13,225 nucleotides of DNA from an uncultured Actinomycetes bacterium (GCA_903893955.1 CAITOG010000175.1:1-13225), one strand, 5' to 3'. Positions 1-7,032 are shown, counted from the first letter of the stretch. Numbers and translations are program-made. Notes: generated from the sequence alone by a model not told the origin.

Positions 1-854
1 CGCATGAAGACCCGACGACGTGGCTCTCGCTCGAGCAGATCGCCGAGTACTGCGAGGTCGCCGCGAGCCACGGCGTCACCGAGGTTGCCATCACCGAGCA
101 CCTCTATCGCTTCACGCAGGCCACCGACATGGTCGGCGAGTTCTGGAAGACGACCGAGGACGACCCGAAGCTCCAGGCAGCCCTCGCCGCCTCCTTCGAC
201 CACCACACCGGAGCCGATCTCGACGCCTATGTCGAGCTCTGCCTCGAAGCCAAGGCGGCCGGCCTGCCTGTCCGCATCGGGATGGAGGTCGACTACTACC
301 GAGGCCAGATGGATCAGGTGGCCGATCTGCTCGCTGGCTATCCGTTCGACGTGCTCTTGGGGAGCATCCACTGGATCGGGGGGTGGATCTTCGACGACGT
401 CGACAACGCCCTCCACATGGCCGAGTGGGACGTGCGCGACGTCGACGACTGCTGGGATGCCTACACCACAGCACTCGAGGAGCTCGCCGCCACCCACACG
501 TGTGATGTGCTCGCCCATCCAGACCTGATCAAGATCGCCGGTCGGATCCCGTCCAACCCGACCGAGTGGTGGGATCGCATCGCTGAGGCTGCATCGACGT
601 CGGGGATGGCGGCCGAGCTCTCGAGCGCGGGCTGGCGCAAGCCCATCGGGGAGCAGTACCCCTCCATCCCGCTTCTCGAGCGCTTCGTTGCCAGCGGCGT
701 CCCGATGACGACGGCGTCCGACGCTCACCACCTCGGCCACGTGGCCGATCGCTCGGAGGACCTGGCTGCGCTGGTGGCCTCGAGCGGACTGACCTCGCTC
801 GCCTCCTTTGAGGGCCGGGTCAGGACTGACGTGCCGATCGTGGAGGAGGGCTGA
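1..854 (+). CDS. PHP-domain phosphoesterase, histidinol-phosphatase-like (5' partial)
   Basis: Probably a metal-dependent phosphomonoesterase of the PHP superfamily, closest in pattern to HisK/HisJ-type histidinol-phosphatase (L-histidinol phosphate to L-histidinol, histidine biosynthesis, cytosolic). The frame is open from base 3; 283 residues are visible. The amino-terminal metal motif (HxH) lies just outside the window, so probably only some 10-20 residues are missing. Visible PHP metal-site motifs, numbered from the first full codon: ITEH around 30-33, GMEVDYY with E95, GSIHW with H123, AHPDL with H172, and SDAHH with D240 and H242. Its TGA stop overlaps the ATG of the next gene by one base (TGATG), and its last codons contain that gene's GGAGGAGGG ribosome-binding site, so the two are likely cotranslated. 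No other histidine-biosynthesis gene is nearby, so a different phosphorylated substrate is possible. Confidence 0.8.
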   Translation, partial: HEDPTTWLSLEQIAEYCEVAASHGVTEVAITEHLYRFTQATDMVGEFWKTTEDDPKLQAALAASFDHHTGADLDAYVELCLEAKAAGLPVRIGMEVDYYRGQMDQVADLLAGYPFDVLLGSIHWIGGWIFDDVDNALHMAEWDVRDVDDCWDAYTTALEELAATHTCDVLAHPDLIKIAGRIPSNPTEWWDRIAEAASTSGMAAELSSAGWRKPIGEQYPSIPLLERFVASGVPMTTASDAHHLGHVADRSEDLAALVASSGLTSLASFEGRVRTDVPIVEEG

Positions 855-2380
855 TGCCCACACCAGCCGAGCTGGCTCGACTTCGCACCCAGCTGACCGA
901 CGAGCAGACCGAGCACCTCCAGCGCCTTCTTGGCTCATGGTCCTTGCTCGCTGACCTCGCCTTCTCTGACCTCCTGCTGCTCGCCCAGGCGGTGGCGCCA
1001 CCTGCGGGCCAGGGCGCGCAGCTCGTGGTGCTCGGCCAGGTTCGACCCAACAACCGCGGCACGCTGATCTCCCAGGACCTCGTCGGCCAGACGGTGCCAG
1101 AGAGCCGCTGGGACCTGGCAGCCGAAGCGCTCCACACCGGGCGCCTGGTCGAGGGGACGATCTTCGACGTCGAGCTCGGCGAAGACGTACCGGTCTGGAA
1201 CATTCCTGTGCGCCACGAAGGCGAGGTCATCGGCGTCCTGCTCAGGATCCAAGGACCACTCAGGGGGCCAGCAAGTCTCTACGAGCGGACCTACCTCGAT
1301 GTCTTCGAGCGCCTGTGCACCATGGTCTCGGAGTCCACCTTCCCCTTCGAGGATGAGGAGGTCGCAGCCGAGGAGACTCCCCGAGTCGGCGATGGCGCCA
1401 TGGTCGTCGATGCCTCCGGACGGGTGGAGTACGCCACCCCGAACGCCATCAACGCGCTTCACCGGCTCGGCGTCTACTCGCCCCCCGACGGCTCTCGCTT
1501 CGAGAGCCTCGGCGTCGAAGCGGACCTCGTCGCCACCGCGCTGGCGACCGGCAAGCCCGTGGTGGAGGAGATCGAGCGCCGACCCGATGTGGCGGTGCTC
1601 GGCCACTGCGTGCCCCTCCTCGAGAGCGGTCGTGTCACCGGTGCGCTGATCCTGCTCCGTGACGTGACTGACCTCCGACGCCTTGACCGCCTTGTGCTCA
1701 GCAAGGATCAGGCGATCCGAGAGGTCCACCACCGGGTCAAGAACAACCTCCAGACGATCTCGGCCCTCCTGCGCCTCCAAGCTCGTCGGACCGACGCGGG
1801 CTCTGGTCGCCAAGCGCTCCTCGAGGCTGAGCGACGGATCCGATCGATCGCCATCGTCCACGAGATCCTGTCCAAGGAGCCGGGCGACGAGGTCCCGTTC
1901 TCTGAGATCATCACGTCGCTCGTGCAGATGGCGGAGGACTCGGTCGTCACGCCACATCCAGTTGAGATCTCTGTGGTCGGGGACCTCGGGGACATGACTG
2001 CTGACGTGGCGACGCCGCTGGCGGTGGCGCTCGCCGAGCTGCTGCAGAACGCCGTCGAGCACGCCTTCGTCGACCCCGACGCGCTCGGTGACGTCGGCCA
2101 CGTCAATCTGACGCTCCGCCACGATGCGTGGACGCTCTATGCCGAGGTGCGCGACAACGGCGTCGGCCTGCCGGAGGGATTCGACCTCGAGTCGACGCCG
2201 AGCCTCGGCCTGAGCATCGTGCGAGACCTTGTGCGCACCCAGCTCAACGGGACGATCGAGATCGAGCCGGTGACCGGGTCTGTGGTCGGCGGCACTCGGG
2301 CCATCATCGAGGTGCCGCTCCATGAGCGGCGATCGCAGCACCCCGCGGTCCGCTGGCGCGGCGGGGGAGAGACGTCCTAG
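854..2380 (+). CDS. pdtaS: PdtaS-like sensor histidine kinase (GAF-like, PAS, HisKA_2, HATPase_c)
   Basis: Soluble sensor histidine kinase of the PdtaS type. In mycobacteria PdtaS phosphorylates PdtaR, an ANTAR RNA-binding antiterminator. At 508 aa it is close to the mycobacterial protein (about 500 aa). Domains seen: an amino-terminal GAF-like region (about 1-160), a PAS-like region (about 175-275), a HisKA_2 dimerisation domain with the H-box VHHRVKNNLQ (291-300, likely phospho-acceptor H293), an N-box ELLQNAVEHAF (395-405), and the ATP-lid boxes DNGVGLP (434-440) and SLGLSIV (450-456). There is no signal peptide or membrane segment, so it should sense a cytosolic signal. The start is set by a GGAGGAGGG Shine-Dalgarno at about 842-850 and the TGATG coupling to the PHP gene. 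No pdtaR-like response regulator is in the window. The pairing with a neighbouring whiB gene matches mycobacterial pdtaS-whiB1 (Rv3220c-Rv3219, from memory). Confidence 0.9.
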   Translation: MPTPAELARLRTQLTDEQTEHLQRLLGSWSLLADLAFSDLLLLAQAVAPPAGQGAQLVVLGQVRPNNRGTLISQDLVGQTVPESRWDLAAEALHTGRLVEGTIFDVELGEDVPVWNIPVRHEGEVIGVLLRIQGPLRGPASLYERTYLDVFERLCTMVSESTFPFEDEEVAAEETPRVGDGAMVVDASGRVEYATPNAINALHRLGVYSPPDGSRFESLGVEADLVATALATGKPVVEEIERRPDVAVLGHCVPLLESGRVTGALILLRDVTDLRRLDRLVLSKDQAIREVHHRVKNNLQTISALLRLQARRTDAGSGRQALLEAERRIRSIAIVHEILSKEPGDEVPFSEIITSLVQMAEDSVVTPHPVEISVVGDLGDMTADVATPLAVALAELLQNAVEHAFVDPDALGDVGHVNLTLRHDAWTLYAEVRDNGVGLPEGFDLESTPSLGLSIVRDLVRTQLNGTIEIEPVTGSVVGGTRAIIEVPLHERRSQHPAVRWRGGGETS

Positions 2381-2703
2381 GCGCTGGTGACAGCCTCGCG
2401 CTCGCGTGCCTCGAGCAGGCTGCGACGACGGGCGGCGAGCCAGGCCTTGCGAAGCTTGCGTCGCTCGTCCTCAGAGGTGCCGCCCCACACGCCAGACTCC
2501 TGATTGGTGGCGAGTGCGAAGTCGAGGCAGGGCTCCATCGCCTCGCACGACTGGCAGACCCGCTTGGCTGCCTCGATCTGGTCGACGGCGAGGCCGGTCG
2601 AGCCGATGGGGAAGAAGAGCTCAGGCTCTGCGTTCCGGCAGGCTGCCTCCATCCGCCAGGCGTCAGCGTCCCAATCGACAGTTCGGTTCCACGTGAGGGC
2701 CAT
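2377..2703 (-). CDS. whiB1: WhiB-family [4Fe-4S] transcriptional regulator (WhiB1-like)
   Basis: WhiB/Wbl proteins bind a redox- and nitric-oxide-sensitive [4Fe-4S] cluster and work with the principal sigma factor at promoters. This 108-aa protein has the four cluster cysteines C22, C50, C53 and C59 (C-x27-C-x2-C-x5-C) and the G-[VI]-W-G-G turn (71-75), followed by a basic tail rich in R and K (81-94) that fits the usual DNA-contacting region. The ATG at 2703-2701 is preferred because AGAGG stands about 7 nt upstream. The frame stays open to 2835, but those upstream codons cover the promoter region and lack family similarity. The TAG stop shares the CTAG at 2377-2380 with the stop of the convergent kinase gene. 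Assignment to WhiB1 rests on the pdtaS neighbour and the CRP-like promoter site, so the symbol is provisional; the family call is firm. The tail is longer than in the 84-aa mycobacterial WhiB1. Confidence 0.92.
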   Translation of the reverse strand: MALTWNRTVDWDADAWRMEAACRNAEPELFFPIGSTGLAVDQIEAAKRVCQSCEAMEPCLDFALATNQESGVWGGTSEDERRKLRKAWLAARRRSLLEAREREAVTSA

Positions 2704-2735
2704 GTCCGTACCTCTTCTGATCTCGCAGGGGGGAT

Positions 2736-2751
2736 TGTGCAATTCTTCACA
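2736..2751. promoter_or_regulatory. CRP/FNR-like palindrome upstream of whiB
   Basis: The 16-mer TGTGCAATTCTTCACA matches the CRP half-site pattern TGTGA-N6-TCACA at nine of ten consensus positions (C replaces A in the left arm). One more base on each side extends the symmetry to TTGTG-N8-CACAA. It lies 33 bp upstream of the whiB ATG. In Mycobacterium tuberculosis whiB1 is a known direct target of the cAMP receptor protein, which gives this match context. If the promoter candidate at 2797-2825 is right, the site is downstream of the start point and would more likely repress. Confidence 0.5.
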
Positions 2752-2796
2752 AGATCCGGCCCACTTGGTACCGGTCCGTGAAGGAAGTGTGACGTC

Positions 2797-2825
2797 ATCG
2801 TAACCTTGTGAGGTTGCCGAGACAA
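2797..2825 (-). promoter_or_regulatory. Candidate sigma-70-type promoter of whiB
   Basis: On the minus strand TTGTCT (2825-2820) is followed after exactly 17 bp by TACGAT (2802-2797). Each hexamer matches 4 of 6 consensus bases. Transcription would start near 2790, leaving a leader of about 87 nt that includes the CRP-like palindrome and the AGAGG ribosome-binding site. The spacer contains the inverted repeat AACCT-TGTG-AGGTT. Confidence 0.45.
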
Positions 2826-2876
2826 GGGGTGGCACCCTGAAAATCCTTTGAGCCGCGCAATCGAGAGGGGCAGGTC

Positions 2877-3563
2877 ATGACGAGGGTCTTCGCCCACCGG
2901 GGCCTCCACGCCTCTGGGGCACAAGAGAACACGCTCGCATCATTCGAGGCTGCGGCCGATGCGGGCGCTGATGGCGTCGAGTTCGACGTTCGCAGGACCG
3001 TGGACGGTGCGCTCGTCGTCCACCACGATGCGGTGCTGCCGGGTGGCGGGGTCATCGCCGAGATGAAGGTGGCCGAGCTCGACCCCTCGGTGCCGCTCCT
3101 TGCCGAGGTGATCGCAACGTGTGGCCAGCTGGCCATGAACGTCGAGATCAAGAACGATCCTTCAGAACCTGGCTACGACCCGACCGGCGGCTTGGCGGCC
3201 CAGGTGGTCGCCGAGCTGGCAGAGCTCGCGAGCGGTGCCGACGTGATCATCTCGAGCTTCGATCCAGGGACCTTGGTTGCAGTGCGGGCAGCGGACCCGG
3301 ATGTCCCGATCGGGCTGTTGCTCGGGTGGGGGGCCGACATCGACGCTGCGGTCGAGACCGCTCGACTCGAGGGCTTCGGGTGCCTGCACCCGTTCGTTGG
3401 CGACGTGGACGAGTCGGCCGTCCAGCGCTGTCATGCCAGCGGCCTCATGCTCAACGTGTGGACGGTGGACACGCCGGCCGATCTGACCACGATGGTGGCG
3501 CTCGGCGTCGACATCGTGATCACGGACAACGTTGAAGGCGCGCTCCTCGCCGTCTCTTCGTAA
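2877..3563 (+). CDS. Glycerophosphodiester phosphodiesterase (GDPD family, UgpQ-like)
   Basis: Hydrolyses glycerophosphodiesters from phospholipid turnover to sn-glycerol 3-phosphate and an alcohol. It has no signal peptide, so it should act in the cytosol like UgpQ rather than the secreted GlpQ. The 228-aa length is usual for the compact form. Seen in the sequence: HRG at 7-9 (catalytic H7), QEN (16-18), the metal-site GVEFDV (E35, D37), the second catalytic histidine in HHD (H50), NVEIKND around 90-95, and the carboxy-terminal LNVWTVD and DNVEG blocks typical of the TIM-barrel end. The ATG has a good GAGAGGGG ribosome-binding site at 2863-2870, 6 nt upstream. It is divergent from whiB and lies 52 bp before etfB, which seems to have its own promoter. 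The physiological substrate cannot be read from the sequence. Confidence 0.9.
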   Translation: MTRVFAHRGLHASGAQENTLASFEAAADAGADGVEFDVRRTVDGALVVHHDAVLPGGGVIAEMKVAELDPSVPLLAEVIATCGQLAMNVEIKNDPSEPGYDPTGGLAAQVVAELAELASGADVIISSFDPGTLVAVRAADPDVPIGLLLGWGADIDAAVETARLEGFGCLHPFVGDVDESAVQRCHASGLMLNVWTVDTPADLTTMVALGVDIVITDNVEGALLAVSS

Positions 3564-3592
3564 GGGGCTCGACTGGAATGGCGCAGTTGCCC

Positions 3593-3609
3593 GCGGATCC
3601 GCTTAGATT
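3593..3609 (+). promoter_or_regulatory. Leaderless promoter of etfB with adjoining palindrome
   Basis: TAGATT (3604-3609) fits the actinobacterial -10 pattern TANNNT. It is followed by 6 nt and then the etfB ATG at 3616, so the transcript would begin at or next to the A of the start codon. No Shine-Dalgarno is visible before etfB, which agrees. Directly upstream lies the perfect 10-bp palindrome GCGGATCCGC (3593-3602), between the expected -35 and -10, where a bound protein would block the polymerase. Confidence 0.5.
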
Positions 3610-3615
3610 GCGTGC

Positions 3616-4380
3616 ATGAACGTTGTCGTCTGTGTCAAGCAAATCCCCGACCCCGCCGCGCCTCAGTCGCTGGAGCCCGGCACTCACACCCTGGACCGCT
3701 CAGGCAAGCTGATCTTGGACGATTCCGACGCCTACGGCGTCGAGATGGCCCTCCAGCTCGCTGAGCAGGCTGGCGGCGGCGAGGTGACCCTCGTCTCCAT
3801 GGCGCCCAACGGTGAGACCTCCGGCCTGCGCACCGCGCTGGCCATGGGAGCCGCCAAGGCGATCCTGGTGAGCGACGATGCCCTGAAGGGTGCCGACGCG
3901 CTGACCACCGCCAAGGTGCTCGCAGCTGCCATCAAGCGCGCCGAGCCCGACCTTGTCGTGGCGGCCACCGAGTCCTCCGACGGCTACACCGGCACCACGC
4001 CGGTGCAGGTCGCCGAGCTCCTGGGCCTCCCCTCGGTCACCTTCGCCAAGTCGGTGGCGATCGACGGGTCCTCGGTCAAGGTCGAGCGCCAGACCGAGTC
4101 TGGCTACGACGACGTGACCTCACCGCTGCCTGCGGTCGTCACCGTCACCGCAGGTGTGGTCGAGCCCCGGTACCCGTCCTTCAAGGGGATCATGGCTGCC
4201 AAGTCGAAGCCCGTCGAGACCCTCACCGCTGCCGATCTCGGCATCGCCACGGGTGCGACCGGCCAGGAGATCACGTCGGTGGACGAGGCCGAGGCCCGTG
4301 CCGCTGGCGAGATCGTCGTCGACGAGGGTGACGGCGCCCAGCGCATCGTGACCTTCCTCGAGGGCCTCAAGCTCGTCTAG
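3616..4380 (+). CDS. etfB: Electron transfer flavoprotein beta subunit
   Basis: Small subunit of the soluble ETF heterodimer. ETF takes electrons from acyl-CoA and related dehydrogenases and hands them to the respiratory chain through ETF:quinone oxidoreductase. The 254-aa protein shows the family pattern: amino-terminal MNVVVCVKQIPDP, DAYGVEMALQL (38-48), the nucleotide-binding region MGAAKAILVSD (77-87), ATESSDGYTGTTP (117-129), and the EtfB signature VEPRYPSFKGIMAAKSKP (182-199), which contacts the alpha subunit. The first ATG is supported by this conserved start and by the leaderless promoter. The AMP-site loop reads ESSDGYTG rather than the more common QAIDxDxGQ, a variant seen in some actinobacterial ETFs as far as I recall. 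etfA follows after 51 bp. Confidence 0.96.
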   Translation: MNVVVCVKQIPDPAAPQSLEPGTHTLDRSGKLILDDSDAYGVEMALQLAEQAGGGEVTLVSMAPNGETSGLRTALAMGAAKAILVSDDALKGADALTTAKVLAAAIKRAEPDLVVAATESSDGYTGTTPVQVAELLGLPSVTFAKSVAIDGSSVKVERQTESGYDDVTSPLPAVVTVTAGVVEPRYPSFKGIMAAKSKPVETLTAADLGIATGATGQEITSVDEAEARAAGEIVVDEGDGAQRIVTFLEGLKLV

Positions 4381-4431
4381 GTCGAGCTTCCACTTCTAGA
4401 ACGAACCATCTGAGCACGAAGGAACCACATC

Positions 4432-5397
4432 ATGGCCATCGACAAGATCTGGGTCGTCGCTGAGGCGACCGACCAGGGACCGACCACCACCACCCTTGAG
4501 CTGCTGACCGCAGCCCGCGACCTCGCCGGCACCGTCGAGGCGGTCGCCTGGGGAGCCGGGACCGCCGCCAACGCCGCCGTCCTCGGCGAGTACGGCGCCA
4601 CCGCAGTGCACGACGTCGGCGACATCGGCGACGCCCTGCCAGGCGCGCCAGTCGCCTCGGCGATCGCCGCTGCCATTGCTGCGGGCAACGGCCCCTCAGC
4701 GATCCTCATCCCCACCTCGTACGACGGCCGTGACATCGCAGGCCGTCTGTCGGCTCGCTGCGACCTGCCGGTCCTCACCAACATCACCGGCCTGGTCGGG
4801 GGCGACGAGCTCACCACCCAGCACCCGGTCTTCGGTGGCAGCCAGATCGTCTCGGCCCGCTTCACCGGCCAGGGCCCCGGCATCTACGTCATCCGAGCCA
4901 AGTCGTTCGCCGCAGAGAGCGCCGGTGGCGCTGCCGCCGCGGTGTCCCCACTGGCTGTCGGCGACCTCGGGTCGACGAACACCGCCACCATCGTGACCCG
5001 TCACGTCGAGGAGCGGACTGGTCCGAAGCTCGACGAGGCAGAGGTCGTCGTCTCCGGTGGTCGTGGTCTCGGCGAGGCTGCCAACTACTCGCTCATCGAG
5101 GAGCTGGCCAAGCTGCTCAACGGTGCCGCTGGCGCAAGCCGTGCCATCGTCGACGCCGGCTGGGTCCCGTACTCGCACCAGGTCGGCCAGACCGGCAAGA
5201 CGGTCAAGCCCACCGTGTACCTCGCCTGTGGCATCTCGGGTGCGACCCAGCACATGGTCGGCATGAAGGGCTCCAAGAACATCGTGGCCATCAACAAGGA
5301 CCAGGACGCGCCGATCTTCGGCGTCGCTGACCTTGGCATCGTGGGCGACGTCCACAAGGTGCTGCCGGCCCTCATTGAGGCGCTCAAGAGCCGCTGA
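4432..5397 (+). CDS. etfA: Electron transfer flavoprotein alpha subunit
   Basis: Large, FAD-carrying subunit of ETF, partner of the preceding EtfB; 321 aa is standard. The amino-terminal domain (about 1-190) has the adenine-nucleotide-hydrolase-like fold. The carboxy-terminal FAD domain shows all hallmark blocks: SGGRGLG (208-214), ASRAIVDAGW (235-244), SHQVGQTGKTVKP (248-260), GISGATQHMVGMK (267-279) and INKD (287-290). The start has a clear ribosome-binding site, GAAGGA at 4418-4423, 8 nt before the ATG, unlike the apparently leaderless etfB. This fits a single etfBA transcript. A strong hairpin follows the stop. No acyl-CoA dehydrogenase or ETF-QO gene is within the window. Confidence 0.97.
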   Translation: MAIDKIWVVAEATDQGPTTTTLELLTAARDLAGTVEAVAWGAGTAANAAVLGEYGATAVHDVGDIGDALPGAPVASAIAAAIAAGNGPSAILIPTSYDGRDIAGRLSARCDLPVLTNITGLVGGDELTTQHPVFGGSQIVSARFTGQGPGIYVIRAKSFAAESAGGAAAAVSPLAVGDLGSTNTATIVTRHVEERTGPKLDEAEVVVSGGRGLGEAANYSLIEELAKLLNGAAGASRAIVDAGWVPYSHQVGQTGKTVKPTVYLACGISGATQHMVGMKGSKNIVAINKDQDAPIFGVADLGIVGDVHKVLPALIEALKSR

Positions 5398-5415
5398 GCC
5401 CTCCACTCTCCTGAA

Positions 5416-5450
5416 GACGGTGCCCCGGCTAACAAGGCCGGGGCACCGTC
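5416..5450 (+). terminator. Strong hairpin after etfA
   Basis: A perfect 14-bp stem, GACGGTGCCCCGGC paired with GCCGGGGCACCGTC, closes a 7-nt loop TAACAAG, 18 nt after the etfA stop. There is no T-run after it (GCGTCTGGGC follows), as in many high-GC actinobacterial terminators. It should end etfBA transcripts and insulate the acyltransferase gene. Confidence 0.8.
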
Positions 5451-5497
5451 GCGTCTGGGCACCCTTGTGTGTCACGATGGAAGTGGGCCGCGGCAGA

Positions 5498-5503
5498 TAG
5501 CCT
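5498..5503 (+). promoter_or_regulatory. Weak -10 candidate for the MBOAT gene
   Basis: TAGCCT fits TANNNT and would start transcription near 5510, leaving a leader of only about 9 nt with no Shine-Dalgarno. No convincing -35 is seen. A promoter is expected here because the etfA hairpin lies upstream. Confidence 0.3.
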
Positions 5504-5518
5504 CTGACCCGCACGCCC

Positions 5519-6946
5519 ATGCTGTTCCCGACCATCGACTTCGCCATCTTCTTCTTGGTGGCCTTCGCCCTCAACTGGGTGCTCAGTCCTTTCCCGACAC
5601 CGTGGAAACTGGCCATCCTGGGGCTGTCGTACTTCTTCTACGCGTGGTGGGACCCGCGCTTCGTCCTCCTCCTGGTCGCTGAGACGGCGATTGCTCACTT
5701 CGGTGTGCGCTTCATCGCCCGATCCACGACGCAGCAGAACCGCAAGCGATGGATGGCGGTCTCTGTCGCAGGACTCCTCGGAATCCTCGGCTACTTCAAG
5801 TACGCGGGCTTCTTCGCGGTCAGCGTCGACAATGTGGCGAGATCGGTCGGCCTTGGCAACCTCGTGCCGCTGATCCAGCCGACGCTTCCCATCGCCATCT
5901 CCTTCTTCACCTTCATGGCCATCAGCTATGTGGTCGATGTCTACCGTCGCCAACTCGAGCCGGCCTCGCCGATCGACCTCGCCGTGTACCTGGCCTTCTT
6001 CCCCCACCTCGTCGCCGGCCCGATCGTCCGTGGTGGCGAGCTGCTGCCCCAGATCCGCCGGCGCCGAGATGCCGAGAACGTCGACTACGCGCGTGCCTTC
6101 ACCCTCATCGCCCGGGGTCTGTTCAAGAAGGTGGTGATCAGCTCGTTCATCGCCTCCGCCATCGTCGACCCCGTCTTCCTGTCGCCGTCGAGCCACTCGG
6201 CGCTCGACGCCCTCTTCGGGGTCTGGGGCTATGCCATCCAGATCTACTGCGACTTCTCCGGCTACACCGACATCGCCATCGGTCTGGCTCTCCTGCTCGG
6301 GATCAAGTTCCCGGTGAACTTCGAGGCTCCCTACTCGGCCATCAACCTGCAGGACTTCTGGCGCCGCTGGCACATCACGCTGTCTCGCTGGCTGCGGGAC
6401 TACCTCTACATCCCCCTCGGCGGCAACCGAGGTTCCGAGGCCGAGATGATCCGGAACCTCATGCTGACGATGATCTTGGGCGGCCTGTGGCACGGGGCAG
6501 CGTGGACGTTCCTCGCCTGGGGCTTCCTCCATGGGATCGGACAGGTCGTCGGCCACCTCCGTCGCCAGCGTCGTTTCCGGCTCGGCATCCCAGAGCCAGC
6601 GCCCAACATCTTCCGCCATGCCAATTCGGTCTTCTGGACGTTCCAGTTCGTCTGCCTGGCGTGGATCTTCTTCCGTGCGACGTCGTTCACGAACGCCTTC
6701 GCCGTGATCGATCGCATCTTCACCGGCTGGGGGTCACCCACGAACCTCGTGACCCCGCTCGTGGTCATCACCGTCCTCGCGGTCGTCCTCGTCCAGCAGG
6801 TGCCGATCACGGTCGGCGAGCGTCTGGCCGCCTGGTGGTCCCATCTCCACTTCGGCTTCCAGGCGGTGGGCCTGGCCCTGGTCCTGCTCGTCGTCACCAC
6901 ACTCGGACCGACCGGTGTGGCGCCGTTCATCTACTACCGCTTCTGA
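5519..6946 (+). CDS. MBOAT-family membrane O-acyltransferase (AlgI-like)
   Basis: Polytopic membrane-bound O-acyltransferase of the AlgI/DltB/PatA group, which passes an acyl group (usually acetyl) across the membrane for modification of extracellular glycans. The 475-aa protein has about 9-12 hydrophobic segments and the family motifs: FFPHLVAGPIVRGGELLPQ (160-178), YCDFSGYTDIAIG (243-255), FWRRWHITLSRWLRDYLYIP (280-299, H285) and GGLWHGAAW (321-329), with H325 the expected catalytic histidine. Near the amino terminus, YFFYAWWDPRF (38-48) is also typical. No ribosome-binding site is visible before the ATG, and no better in-frame start exists. The SGNH protein gene follows after 82 bp and is its probable partner. 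Which glycan is modified cannot be told, as no alginate, teichoic acid or peptidoglycan gene is adjacent. Confidence 0.93.
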   Translation: MLFPTIDFAIFFLVAFALNWVLSPFPTPWKLAILGLSYFFYAWWDPRFVLLLVAETAIAHFGVRFIARSTTQQNRKRWMAVSVAGLLGILGYFKYAGFFAVSVDNVARSVGLGNLVPLIQPTLPIAISFFTFMAISYVVDVYRRQLEPASPIDLAVYLAFFPHLVAGPIVRGGELLPQIRRRRDAENVDYARAFTLIARGLFKKVVISSFIASAIVDPVFLSPSSHSALDALFGVWGYAIQIYCDFSGYTDIAIGLALLLGIKFPVNFEAPYSAINLQDFWRRWHITLSRWLRDYLYIPLGGNRGSEAEMIRNLMLTMILGGLWHGAAWTFLAWGFLHGIGQVVGHLRRQRRFRLGIPEPAPNIFRHANSVFWTFQFVCLAWIFFRATSFTNAFAVIDRIFTGWGSPTNLVTPLVVITVLAVVLVQQVPITVGERLAAWWSHLHFGFQAVGLALVLLVVTTLGPTGVAPFIYYRF

Positions 6947-6983
6947 TGTGCAGTCCTGACCGCACTTCTCCTCGGCTCGCTCG

Positions 6984-7032
6984 TAGCATCGACGCCGTGC
7001 GACGCTCCGATCGGTCAGGCGATCCTCGATGA
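6984..7032 (+). other. Leaderless 11-codon mini-ORF coupled to the SGNH gene
   Basis: TAGCAT (6984-6989, TANNNT pattern) is followed after 7 nt by GTG (6997), which opens an 11-codon frame encoding VRRSDRSGDPR. Its TGA (7030-7032) overlaps the ATG of the next gene in the arrangement ATGA. The geometry suggests a separate transcript starting at the GTG, with the short frame delivering ribosomes to the SGNH start, which itself lacks a good Shine-Dalgarno. This could also be chance; no expression evidence is available from sequence. Confidence 0.35.

Larger units (their letters stand above)
2704..2876. promoter_or_regulatory. Divergent control region between whiB and the GDPD gene
   Basis: This 173-bp intergenic region carries several short symmetrical elements. 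They are TTGTG-N8-CACAA (2735-2752), GGTACC (2767-2772), TGACGTCA (2790-2797), AACCT-TGTG-AGGTT (2802-2815) and GGGTG-G-CACCC (2827-2837). A minus-strand promoter candidate is listed separately. For the plus strand only weak -10 candidates exist (TAACCT 2801-2806; GAAAAT 2839-2844), without a convincing -35. The density of palindromes suggests more than one regulator, but individually the short ones could be chance. Confidence 0.55.

Noticed and set aside
935..2341. Long open frame antisense to the kinase gene
   Set aside because: It is the complement of a gene with clear kinase motifs; its product has no recognisable domain and the length is expected from high-GC codon bias.
2704..2835. 44-residue amino-terminal extension of WhiB
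   Set aside because: WhiB proteins start shortly before the first cysteine. The extension covers the CRP-like site and promoter, and ATG 2703 has its own ribosome-binding site.
4696..6619. Long minus-strand frames opposite etfA and the MBOAT gene (4696-5616 and 5429-6619)
   Set aside because: Composition is that of shadows (rich in R, D, E, H, V), they lack ribosome-binding sites and oppose firmly identified genes.
5749..7032. Plus-strand frame of 427 codons inside the MBOAT gene
   Set aside because: Out-of-frame shadow rich in R, P, H and L. Only its last 11 codons (6997-7032) are of interest, because of their own promoter-like element and ATGA overlap.
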